64,000 bases of DNA from Verrucomicrobiia bacterium. Its GTDB lineage: Bacteria; Verrucomicrobiota; Verrucomicrobiia; Verrucomicrobiales; DEV007. The notes below the pieces were generated by a model, which searched no databases, was not told the origin of the DNA, and saw nothing but the letters and a program-made list of their open reading frames with translations. Both the position numbers and the translations under genes were made by a program. Below are positions 46,949 through 56,600 of this stretch, piece after piece. The stretch is taken from contig JAUIAH010000005.1 in NCBI GenBank assembly GCA_030425385.1, forward strand, positions 243,904-307,903. The letters run 5' to 3'. Within the stretch, counting starts at the first letter, position 1, and every line of letters starts with the position of its first letter.

Positions 46949-49900
46949 ATGATTGCGATGCCTCGTCTCAGGGTCGCCATGGCTCTCGTTTCTCTGTTAG
47001 GGATAGCCGCGGCACAAGACGCTCTCTTGGAGCTTGAACTCACGATGACCAATGACCCTGATTTGCCTCATCAGGTGGCGTTCGTTTGGGAAGGAGCTCC
47101 AGACGTGGTTCTACAGCGCTCCCCCTCCCTTGCGACGCACGATTGGACCACGTTGCTAGACACACGCGGTCAACGTACTTTCAGCGAAAGTCGATTCGAA
47201 CAGTTGGCCTTTTATCGTTTGGTGCGTTTGCCAGAGCTTGGAAGCACCACGCTCAGCGCTTTGGAGTGGCGCCTGACCGAAATGAACGCACGCCAGATCG
47301 AGCGCGCCGTGAATCCGATGGCGCACGATGATCCTGCCTTTGGCGAGACGCCGCCAGATGACGGCGATGGCGTTCATTCTCGCAATCTCTTTGGAGGAGT
47401 CGTTCCCTACGCCTGGGCGAGTCAACCGGGACTGATCCGGGTGTTTACGCCGGACGGATTCGAACGCGCGTTCAAACTATACTCTAGCAATGATAGTGTT
47501 GTGAGCGATTCTTCGGAGCTTTCCCAGGAATGGAAGGCTATGGATCATTGGCAGGAGGCGCCTCACCAATTCACCGATCTCAATGAGCCCATCGCAAAAG
47601 GCGACGGCGAGAAGCGCTTCCCCATCCTCGACCCGCGTGCTGAGACGGTGGGCGTGGAAGGCTTCGCCATTGATGAGGAGGCATTGCTAGGAACCATTCC
47701 CGGAGAAGCTCTTCCCATGCCCGCCGAATGGTTGTACGTTCTGGAAGACGGCTCGCTCGGCACGGTGGATGCCGGAGGCCGATGGACCGGTGAAGGCACC
47801 CCTTCCGAGAGCAATCCGATCGCAGCCCGACTTGCGTATTGGGCTGATGACGAATCCACGAAGATCAATGTGAATGTCGCGTCGGAGGGCATTCCCTGGG
47901 ACGTGCCGCGCGCAGACACACCCCGCGAACGCGACTACGCAGGGAGGCAACCGCTGACCCAAGAGATCCAACGCCATCCGGGGCACCCCGTACAAACCTC
48001 ATTGAGTAGCGTGCTCTATCCTGGCAAGCTAGCCAACCACACTGATCCTGACAAACGCCTTAGCGAGACCGAGCTAAAGCACCTCTTCGAGCTTGCCGTG
48101 CGGGCCGCGTATCGAGATCCGGCTGAGGGCACACTCACTCTTGACGACGATCCATGGTTCCTCACAGAGGCATCTTGGAAAGGGAAGGCCCATCGTCTGG
48201 GATTCACTCACGCCCATCAGCTCACAGGCTTTGTCACGACGAGCAACCCAGCCCCTGAAATCACGGTTCACGGGTTCCCCCGCATGAGTATCTGGCCGCT
48301 TCACGAGCGGGACGCATCCCCTGCTCGAAGCGCCTACGACGATCGGTCAGCCGCTCTTAGCACCTTGGGAGACGCACCCTATCATTTCCTCCGTCGCGAT
48401 CCCAGTTCCCATCACGGAGAATTCTACACACGCAGCAATCGCCACAATGTGAAGCTTTTTAAGATGATCATGGACCAAACCTACGCGCGCGTGCCAGGCT
48501 ATGGGAAATCCCTCGCGGCCAAGTATGGGGCTCGTCTGTCCGCCGAAGACTACTCGGACGATAGGGATTATGACAAGGATCACTATGCCATTGCCCTTGG
48601 GATGGTTGACAGGATCCGCACCACAAACATTGCAGATCCCGCCGTAGGCGATCCCTACGCTGGGGATAGCCTTCCTCACGGATCTGGTTCTGGCATGGTC
48701 GTTCCGATGAGCCTCATTGGGCGTGATTTCAAAGGCGACAATGGGTCGACTCAGCACGGGGCTCGCTGGGATGAACCAACCTTGGAGCCCCTCTCTGCCG
48801 GCCGTAACTACACGCTCTCCGAGGTCGTTCTCGTGGCGTATGTCACTGCGGGTACTACCATCAAGCATTGGAATCATGGGGCGCCGACGTTCGACGCCGA
48901 CACGGGTAGTGATCGCGAGGTATTAAAACGCATCCTCGCCAACGAACATCCAGGATACCGCCGCCAATTCAGTGCTGCGGATGAGGGCAAGACCTTCTAC
49001 GCGGTCGAAGTGGGTCTCTTTCCCGAGCTCTTCTCGCCAGCGCACGGCTACCCTGGCAAAGCGCCGAAGCAATCGCTCCGGCTGCTCACTGGCGGGCCGG
49101 GCTACCGCGGCGGACTTAGCTGGGATCGCGGCCTCAAGCTCAACGGCGAATCCCTCAGCCTCTGGGGCCACGCTGTTGAGAATGCAGCGAGTTCTCAGAA
49201 AGGCCCTCTCATTTCCACGGTCGAGTCCGACACGATCCTGACAGAGATCCACCGATTCCCACCGGAGTGGCGCTCTACCGGCGGTCTGGGAGGACCCCGC
49301 CTCATGCAGTTCGGCACCTTCACTTTTGGTCCAGACGCTGAGGGCTACCACGGCACTGCGTTTCTCGCGAATGGTTCGGGACCGCTTTCTCACTGGTTTT
49401 GTCAGAATCTGATCGTGCTGGAGCAAGGGGAGGAACTTGTCTTCACTCAGGAGGAGCCTATTCAGATCGCCCAATACAATGCGTATGCGCTGGGCGCGAA
49501 TGTCGGGGCACTCTCACGCATCTTCAATCTCCGTCTGGCCCCGCCTGGCGGCGAACTGCGCGTGCCCGCGCCGGAACCTGGCCTCCTCTCGTACGGCGGG
49601 TGGACACGACGTGTCCGAACGTCTCTCCAACCCATTCTCGATGGCCGAAGCACGCCATTGCTTGACCGCTCTGAGTCAGAGGTGGTGAAGGGCCTTTCGG
49701 TCGCTCATGGTGATCATCGTCATGTGGCTGTGAAACGAATCATTCCGAGCGAACTCATGGCCCACCACCCACTCGCAGAGAAGCGGCGTTCCTCACACTC
49801 ACTCACGTGGTCGACGATCAACGGCAATGTCAGAGATCGTGGCGCCACCCAGGGCCCAGAAGCCATTGGGCGCGGCCTCGTGGAAGGCGTGCGTTACGCT

Positions 49901-51094
49901 GATGAAGTCGTTCCTGACTTTGTGGGCGATCCCCGCCTGCGGACACGCTTTGCTCCGCTGTTAGGCGATCACTATCACTTTCCGATCGATCCTACCCACA
50001 CCCGAGACTTTGACAACGGCTTGGCCCGTGAGCCTGATGGTCCCTATATCAACAGCGCCGATCATGGTGATGCCATTCCTAGCGCCAGTTCGTTGATTGA
50101 TCAGAAATGGCCCTATTTCGATCACGCCGAACTTGCGGACGTCGCCCCGCCCCCGCTTGCAACCCGCTTTCCCCGACGCATGGCCCCATCGCCCGTCGCC
50201 TTCGGATCCTTGCCATCCGCAGCGCAGGCCAACGCTCCTTGGACCTGCTTACTCTTTCGCCCCAATGTCTCCGATCCTAACCGATACCCTCATCTTGGCG
50301 AACGCGGACACGGCATGATCTGGGAACGCAATCGCTCCACGCTCGATGGGCTTGAGGTCCCTCAAATGGCTTCCGTCACGGATGATCCCGCGCTGCCTCC
50401 AGACCACCTTTGGCTCGACTACTTCTGGATGCCCACCGCCACCCATCCCGGTATCGCCAGCCCCTTGGCGACTCAAGGCAAGGTGAACATGAACTACCAG
50501 CTCTTCCCTTACACCCACATCAAACGCGCCACCGCGATGCACGCCGTTCTCAAGGCAGAGGAAATCCTGGCCATCCCCACCGCGGCTGGCGGCACTTACA
50601 AAAGCACACGCGATAATCCCAACTGGCGGCACCGCATCGATGCGGAGGAAACGCTCAAGCAGTTTGAAGCACGCTTTGCCCAGGGCGACATCTTTCTAAC
50701 AGAATCCGAAATCTGTGAGCAATTCCTCGTCCCCGAAGGCCAAACCTGGGCTCCAGGCGCGGAAAGCCTCCGCAGCTTCTGGAACGCCCATCGCCTTTCG
50801 GGTGATAACACGTTGGAACGTCCTTATGCAGGACTCTACTCGCGTCTCACCACGCGATCCAACGCCTTCCGCATCCACTATCGCATCCAACTCATTGAGA
50901 AGTCCCCAAACAGCCCCGCAGACCGTTTCGATCCTAACAGCGACCGCATCACCGACGAGAAACGCGGCGCCAAAGTGCTCGAAAGGATCCTTGATTCCAA
51001 GGCCGTCCCTGACGCTTACCTTCGCCTCTACGAGACCACAGATCGGCCGCGCCTTGAACAGTTCTATCGGACGCTCGTGCGGGATGTTCCTTAA
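46949..51094 (+). CDS. Verru_Chthon cassette A-like protein with replaced N-terminus, 1381 aa
   Basis: From about residue 150 on, the protein aligns with the cassette A protein at 10143: ASQPGLIRVFTPDG, KRFPILDPRAETV, LPMPAEWLYVLEDGSLGT, LAYWADDESTKINVNVAS, NAPWTCLLFRPN, GDNTLERPYAGLYSRLTT. The start is different: instead of the prepilin-like helix there is an ordinary signal peptide (VAMALVSLLGIAAAQ) and a segment DVVLQRSPSLATHDWTTLLD...FYRLVRL, which resembles the terminal 'W...FYRVR' module of other large proteins in this window. So a cassette A body has been joined to a secreted-protein head. The partner B, C and D genes are absent. Start is the ATG at 46949; an ATG at 46958 is also possible. 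Confidence 0.86.
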   Translation: MIAMPRLRVAMALVSLLGIAAAQDALLELELTMTNDPDLPHQVAFVWEGAPDVVLQRSPSLATHDWTTLLDTRGQRTFSESRFEQLAFYRLVRLPELGSTTLSALEWRLTEMNARQIERAVNPMAHDDPAFGETPPDDGDGVHSRNLFGGVVPYAWASQPGLIRVFTPDGFERAFKLYSSNDSVVSDSSELSQEWKAMDHWQEAPHQFTDLNEPIAKGDGEKRFPILDPRAETVGVEGFAIDEEALLGTIPGEALPMPAEWLYVLEDGSLGTVDAGGRWTGEGTPSESNPIAARLAYWADDESTKINVNVASEGIPWDVPRADTPRERDYAGRQPLTQEIQRHPGHPVQTSLSSVLYPGKLANHTDPDKRLSETELKHLFELAVRAAYRDPAEGTLTLDDDPWFLTEASWKGKAHRLGFTHAHQLTGFVTTSNPAPEITVHGFPRMSIWPLHERDASPARSAYDDRSAALSTLGDAPYHFLRRDPSSHHGEFYTRSNRHNVKLFKMIMDQTYARVPGYGKSLAAKYGARLSAEDYSDDRDYDKDHYAIALGMVDRIRTTNIADPAVGDPYAGDSLPHGSGSGMVVPMSLIGRDFKGDNGSTQHGARWDEPTLEPLSAGRNYTLSEVVLVAYVTAGTTIKHWNHGAPTFDADTGSDREVLKRILANEHPGYRRQFSAADEGKTFYAVEVGLFPELFSPAHGYPGKAPKQSLRLLTGGPGYRGGLSWDRGLKLNGESLSLWGHAVENAASSQKGPLISTVESDTILTEIHRFPPEWRSTGGLGGPRLMQFGTFTFGPDAEGYHGTAFLANGSGPLSHWFCQNLIVLEQGEELVFTQEEPIQIAQYNAYALGANVGALSRIFNLRLAPPGGELRVPAPEPGLLSYGGWTRRVRTSLQPILDGRSTPLLDRSESEVVKGLSVAHGDHRHVAVKRIIPSELMAHHPLAEKRRSSHSLTWSTINGNVRDRGATQGPEAIGRGLVEGVRYADEVVPDFVGDPRLRTRFAPLLGDHYHFPIDPTHTRDFDNGLAREPDGPYINSADHGDAIPSASSLIDQKWPYFDHAELADVAPPPLATRFPRRMAPSPVAFGSLPSAAQANAPWTCLLFRPNVSDPNRYPHLGERGHGMIWERNRSTLDGLEVPQMASVTDDPALPPDHLWLDYFWMPTATHPGIASPLATQGKVNMNYQLFPYTHIKRATAMHAVLKAEEILAIPTAAGGTYKSTRDNPNWRHRIDAEETLKQFEARFAQGDIFLTESEICEQFLVPEGQTWAPGAESLRSFWNAHRLSGDNTLERPYAGLYSRLTTRSNAFRIHYRIQLIEKSPNSPADRFDPNSDRITDEKRGAKVLERILDSKAVPDAYLRLYETTDRPRLEQFYRTLVRDVP

Positions 51095-51112
51095 GGCATG
51101 CGATCTATTGAG
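51056..51112. repeat. Direct repeat, copy 1 (3' end of cassette A-like gene)
   Basis: 57 bases covering the last codons and stop of the cassette A-like gene recur at 51809-51864 with one base missing and otherwise identical. The copies flank a short Wzz-like gene. Confidence 0.92.
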
Positions 51113-51207
51113 ACGCGGGGCGTGGCCAGTAGGCTGGTTCACGAAAGCGGCACCATGACTGCGCGCAGTCCAGAGCTTCGCTCGTCATTCCGTGCCCAAA
51201 GGTCCCT

Positions 51208-51759
51208 TCACGGAATTGGGTCGACGAGCTTGATTTGTTCGCGGAGCGCCGCTTCTAGCGACTCCAGTGCGGCTTCTGACCGCTTCTTATCCAGCAATGA
51301 TCGGTGTTCCCTGTAAGCGTTAGCAATCGCGGATGCTAGCGCGGCAGCGTGCTCTGCTTCGTTTGAACGACAGGAAATCACGAGAGTATTCCATTTGCGG
51401 GCGGAGACATCCGTTTGACCTCTAAGTCGCTCGACCGCTTGCTGGGCACCGCATTTCCATCGAACATGAAGTTTAAGGTCCTCGACGGCCGCACTTAAGA
51501 TCGCGGGTGATCGTATCACAGCGATCTCGGTGTCAGTGTAATCAGGCGTGTCCATATGGGTGAAATCACCGAGTGACGCATCGCTTGGCGGGGCCTGCGT
51601 TAGCATTAGCTCCACTTTCCCGACATACTCTTTCTGCGTTCTCACAGGAATATGGGCAATAGCCAGGAACTGCCCATGCAGCCACACGATCGCTGCCACG
51701 GCGATCACACAACCTCCCACACCAAAGAGCACTCTACGGAGGATGGTCGGAACAGCCAC
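51208..51759 (-). CDS. Short Wzz-type chain-length-determinant-like membrane protein, 183 aa
   Basis: One N-terminal membrane helix (VLFGVGGCVIAVAAIVWLHG) is followed by a periplasmic segment whose second half matches the Wzz pattern: LRGQTDVSARKWNTLVISCRS, AAALASAIANAYREHRS, then a coiled-coil SEAALESLEAALREQIKLV (first motif split as LRGQTDVSARKW and NTLVISCRS). Full Wzz proteins continue through a long coiled coil to a second membrane helix and, in some, a tyrosine kinase; here the chain stops soon after the conserved part. It may be a truncated or specialised copy. No polysaccharide-synthesis gene lies near. Start codon is GTG. It sits between two copies of a direct repeat. Confidence 0.7.
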   Translation of the reverse strand: MAVPTILRRVLFGVGGCVIAVAAIVWLHGQFLAIAHIPVRTQKEYVGKVELMLTQAPPSDASLGDFTHMDTPDYTDTEIAVIRSPAILSAAVEDLKLHVRWKCGAQQAVERLRGQTDVSARKWNTLVISCRSNEAEHAAALASAIANAYREHRSLLDKKRSEAALESLEAALREQIKLVDPIP

Positions 51760-51808
51760 AGGATGGACGATAGCACCCTTCTATGTCACCTGTCCAGACG
51801 CCTCTCTC

Positions 51809-51864
51809 GAACAGTTCTATCGACGCTCGTGCGGGATGTTCCTTAAGGCATGCGATCTATTGAG
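51809..51864. repeat. Direct repeat, copy 2 (remnant of cassette A 3' end)
   Basis: It matches copy 1 with a one-base deletion (TATCGG-ACG becomes TATCG-ACG). Just upstream it reads ASLEQFYR and, after the missing base, TLVRDVP and stop, so it keeps the C-terminal codons of a cassette A-like gene although no gene body is attached. Confidence 0.92.
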
Positions 51865-52293
51865 GCGGGCCGTCTGCGTAGAGGCGCCAGGCCTTTGCCT
51901 TGATTGGATCGAACCTGGCCCATTGCTGAGCGACGTTCCAAGCGGCCCAGGAACGCGTGGGGCTCTCGGGGAGCCCTTCCACCCACGTGGAAGCAGCGCC
52001 TGGGCCTGCAGCTCCTCAGGACCTGACATAGACACCAATGGCACAAGCTTCTCAAGATAATCTTCGATAGGGCATTGGGCGATCTCCAGTGGCGAAAGTG
52101 TTGGCAAATCGAAGTCTGATGACCCCGCTCTCACATGAGTGGCTGCTGAATCCGGCTTATGGGTTTCTGCGAGTGGCTGCAGCCGCCTGCTCTCGCGTGC
52201 TGTCAAGGCGGGTGGAAGCGCGAACCAGCGGAGAGTCGTTCCGACGACAATCCCGGCTGCGAGAACGAGAAGGATTCGAAGCCACCGCGCCAT
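51857..52293 (-). pseudogene. Frameshifted Trp/Asp-Pro repeat-protein gene
   Basis: The ATG at 52293 begins a protein with a membrane helix (RILLVLAAGIVVGTTLRW) and an acidic region ending around PEELQAQALLPRGWKG. Continuing in that frame gives a composition unlike the family and runs into the repeat. A shift near 51965-51985 instead gives LPESPTRSWAAWNVAQQW and ARFDPIKAKAWRLYADGPPQ with a stop at 51857. That tail has the same 'W..FDP..A..W' motif as the sigma-operon proteins. One base indel would therefore restore a protein of about 145 residues, much shorter than its relatives. It is a damaged small paralogue, unless the base is a sequencing error. Confidence 0.65.
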
Positions 52294-52375
52294 CAAGATA
52301 ATTCATGCCAGGATGCCCCCCATGCAAATGGAAGCGTAGCGGAGGACAACATCTGGGACGACAGGACGACGCCCT

Positions 52376-53608
52376 ATGGCCATGATGCCAAGGACCATGG
52401 CCACTCCTCCCACCTTGCGACGAACCCTCTCCTTGCCACTGCTCTGTTTCTATGGCCTCGGCACCATCCTCGGAGCCGGAATCTACGTGCTCGTGGGGGA
52501 AGTGGCAGGAATCGCTGGGATGCAGGCGCCCATCGCGTTCCTCGTCGCCGCGGTGGTCTCGGGATTCACCGCGTTCTCGTATGCGGAACTAGCCTCACGC
52601 ATTCCTAAAAGTGCGGGGGAAGCCGCCTACCTTCAGCACGCCTTTGGAAAGAAGATCCTCGCCGCGTGCGCAGGCTGGGGCGTGGTGATCACGGGAATCG
52701 TTTCCGCAGCGACCGTGACACATGGATTCGTGGGCTACCTTGATGTCTTCATCGCCTCTCCAGATGCCCCTGTGATGATTGTTAGTCTCTTGATCATTGG
52801 TGGGCTCGCCGCCTGGGGCGTGGGCGAATCTGTCATCGCCGCCAGTTTGGTTACCGGCTTGGAGATCGTGGGATTGCTCTTCGTGATCGGCCTCTCAGGA
52901 CACCACCTCACGGACATCCCAGAACGCTGGCGAGAACTGACCCCTTCCTTCGCTTGGGGTTCATGGTCACCCATCTTGTTAGGCGGCTACTTGGCATTCT
53001 TCGCTTTCATCGGTTTCGAAGACATGGTGAACATGGCAGAGGAGGTGAAAGAACCACGAAGGAACGTGCCTCGAGCGATCCTCATGTGCTTGGCCATCGC
53101 CTCAGCTCTCTATGTCATCGTGGCACTGATCGCTGTCCTGGCATTATCTCCAGATGCCTTGGCTGGCGAGAAGGCGCCTCTGGCCAAGATCCTGTCAGCG
53201 AAGGGCCCTTGGGCCGCCTCCATCATCAGCCTGATCAGCATGGTCGCGGTGATCAATGGTGCCCTCATACAGGTCATCATGGCCTCGCGCGTGCTCTACG
53301 GCATGGGCAGCCAAGGGATCGCTCCAGCCACCTTTGCCATCATCCATCCGAAGACGCGTACACCATTGCTGGCCACCGGGGCCGTGACCGCGGTGATTCT
53401 CTTGTTAGCCTTGGGCTTCCCGTTAGTCGGCCTCGCCAAGACCTCTAGCACCGTCACCTTGATGGTCTTCGCCTTGGTCAACGCAGCCCTTTGGCGCCTG
53501 AAAAGTCGTGACGGTGACGAAGCTGGTGCCGTGCACTATCCTGGTTGGATCCCGATCATTGGCTTCTTCCTGTGCATCAGCTTTCTCCTTCTCAATCTCT
53601 TGCAGTGA
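52376..53608 (+). CDS. APC-superfamily amino acid permease, 410 aa
   Basis: It has about 11-12 hydrophobic helices. The first helix carries the family motif GTILGAGIYVLVG and is followed by SGFTAFSYAELASRIPKSAGEAAYL; later FAFIGFEDMVNMAEEVKEPRRNVPRAI is characteristic (shown here as GFEDMVNMAEEVKEPRRN). It is predicted to be an inner-membrane transporter of amino acids or related cations; the substrate cannot be told from sequence. The start is ambiguous among close ATGs at 52376, 52382, 52385 and 52397. The CotH protein gene follows after 49 bases. Confidence 0.93.
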   Translation: MAMMPRTMATPPTLRRTLSLPLLCFYGLGTILGAGIYVLVGEVAGIAGMQAPIAFLVAAVVSGFTAFSYAELASRIPKSAGEAAYLQHAFGKKILAACAGWGVVITGIVSAATVTHGFVGYLDVFIASPDAPVMIVSLLIIGGLAAWGVGESVIAASLVTGLEIVGLLFVIGLSGHHLTDIPERWRELTPSFAWGSWSPILLGGYLAFFAFIGFEDMVNMAEEVKEPRRNVPRAILMCLAIASALYVIVALIAVLALSPDALAGEKAPLAKILSAKGPWAASIISLISMVAVINGALIQVIMASRVLYGMGSQGIAPATFAIIHPKTRTPLLATGAVTAVILLLALGFPLVGLAKTSSTVTLMVFALVNAALWRLKSRDGDEAGAVHYPGWIPIIGFFLCISFLLLNLLQ

Positions 53609-53657
53609 TTCCCACGCACGGCTTGCCACGGGAACTGGTGGTGGGCTACGGTTCGGG

Positions 53658-56600
53658 ATGCCCAAGACCCTCATTCCCACATGCGCCCTTCTCATTCCGA
53701 CCCTTCTGTGGGCTGCGCCACAGGTGGTCATCAATGAGATCCACTACGATCCCGAACCCAAGACCGAACACGTCGAATTCATCGAACTCTTGAATGCGGG
53801 GGACGAAACCGCCGACCTGAGTGGCTGGCGATTCAACAATGGGGTGGATTACACCTTTGCTGAAGGGGTGACCCTGGCGCCTGATGCCTTTCTGGTCATC
53901 ACCGAGAATAAGGCACACTTTGATGCGAAGTTCGGTTCGCTCTTTGCTACCGGGAAGAAAGCGTTCGATGCTTGGAATGGCGTGCTGTCCAATGAAGGCG
54001 AACGCGTGACTCTGGTAGACGCCACGGGTGAAACCATGGATGAGGTCGATTACCAGTCCGATTTCCCCTGGCCCATCGGCGCAAATGGCGATGGCTCGAT
54101 GGAACTGATCCATCCCGATTTGGACAACGACTTGGGTGGCAGTTGGCGCGTGGCCTTGGAGCCCACCCCGAATCTCCCGAACACCAATCGGGCAGACCAA
54201 GCACCCCCACAGATTCGCCAAGTGGATCATGCGCCCAAGATGCCCGCTGTCGGAGAGGCGGCTGTCATCAGTGTGAAAGTGACGGATCCCGATGGCGTGA
54301 GCGCCGTGCGCTTGCTCACGCAAGTGGTCACCCCGGGGAACTACATCCCCGCCTTCTTTCCCCACACCACCTCCGTCTTGCGTTCTCGCCCTAACGATCC
54401 TCGCGAGGCGAATCCCGCCTACGAAGATCCTAACAACTGGACCTCTATTGCCATGGTGGATGATGGCACTCAGGGTGATGCCGTGGCGGGCGATGCCATC
54501 TACACGGCCACCTTGCCGGGGCAAGACCAGTCGCGGACCGTGGTCCGTTATCGCATTGAAGCGGAAGACGGTGCAGGCACTTCTGTGCGGGTGCCCTATG
54601 CGGACGATCCATCGATGAACTTCGCCTACTATGTCTACGACGGCGTCCCTGCCTATGAAGCGAACACGCGCACGGTGCATCCCGATGGCACCCCTTACAC
54701 CCATCCGCAAGAGGTCATGACCAGCCTTCCCGTGTATACGTTAGTGACACGGGATGAGGATTTGGATCAATGTGTGGCCTACAACAGTGGCGACCAAGTC
54801 TCGCGCGACAACTTCGACGCCCGCAGCGCGTTTAACTGGAACGGCACCTTCGTGTATGACGGCGTCGTCTATGACAACATCCGCTACCGCCTGCGTCAGC
54901 GGAATGATCGCTACGGCGGTGGTGGCAAGCGCAGCATGCGCTTCCGCTTCAATCGCGGTCATTACCCGCGCTTCACCGACGTCTGGGGCAACCCCTTGCC
55001 CGAGCGGAGCCGGACACTCAACTCAAGCAAGATGCGCGCACGCGGCGGCAAGAATTTCGGCTTGCACGAGTCGATGAATAATCTGTTATGGAATCTCATT
55101 GGCGTACCCGCCCCGGAGACGCACTGGTTTCATTTCCGCGTCGTCAAAGAACGCGATGAGGTGCCTCCTGGATCCATCTTCGGCCCTAACCAGAATGCGC
55201 AGTATGAGGGCGATTTCTTTGGCCTTTATCTCGCCCTGGAAGACTACGACACACGCTTTCTCGATTCTCACAATCTGCCCGATGGCAATCTCTACAAATT
55301 GATCAGCACCCGCACCAACGGCAAGGACGTGCAGCGCGTGCAGGGGAAATACTCCGTCGAGGATGCGTCTGATTTCTCGAACATCTTGCAGATGCTACGC
55401 CCCGCCCGCGATGCTGAATGGCTGCAGACCTACGTGAATTACGATCACTACTATCGCTATCACACCGTGGTCGAGGCCGTGCGCCACTACGATGTGCAGC
55501 CAAACCTGGCGGAACATCTGAAGAATCGCTCCTTCTATTTCAGCCCACCGACCGACGACAATCCCCTTGGACGAGTTCACACCTTACCATGGGATTCGGA
55601 CACCAGTTGGGGGCCTAACTGGAATTCGGGGATCGACTACGCCAAGCAATCGTTGACGGCTAACCAAGATGATCGCGAACCCATGATGATCGCTTACCGA
55701 AACACCTTGCGCGAGTTTCGCGATCTCGTTTGGCAACCGGATCAGATCGATACGGTGTTAGACCGCTTGCACGCACGCATCGCCGCATTCAGCCTCGCGG
55801 ACCGCGACCGATGGATTGGCGGCACGCGCAACTCGGGATCCGAGAGCATTCCACCCGTTGAGGACAAGGTGGCGGATATGAAGCGCTATGCCTGGGAAGG
55901 CGGCAGTTGGATCGGAGGCGAGGGCAACGATCCGTCCAAGGACGGCGGCGTCTCAGGGCGTGAAGGGCGCGACGCCTACCTCGACTTTGCCGCCAAGGAC
56001 AACGCTCCCAATCGCCCCACCATCACTTACACGGGAGGCGACGGCTTTCCCGTCGATGCCTTGCAATTCACCTCCTCTGCCTACAAGACCTCCATCTTTG
56101 CAGGCAAACCCTTCGCGTCCATGGAGTGGCGGTTGGCAGAAGTGACCGACCCATCGCTTCCCGACTACGATCCGGCCGCACCGTTTCTATGGGAATGGAA
56201 TGCCACCTGGCAGAGCGGAACTCTCACAGAATTCCAAGAAACCATTGACATTCCAGCCACGGCTGTCCGCACAGGACGCACCTACCGGGCACGGGTGCGG
56301 ATGACGGATGATCTCGGTCGCCATAGCAACTGGTCTGAGCCCATCGAATTCACAGCCACCGCCCCCACGCGTTTGAACACCTTGTCAGAGCATCTCCGCG
56401 TCACGGAAATTATGTATCACCCTGCCTCAGCGAGCGATGAGGAGCGTGCTCAAGGCTATCAGACCTCCGATTTCGAGTACCTGGAATTGCAGAATGTGGG
56501 AACGGAAACGCTCGACTTGCGCGGGGTGCGCTTCACCAAGGGCATCGATTTCGATTTCGACGGCAGCGCCATCACGAGCCTTGCCGCCGGAGACGTGGTG

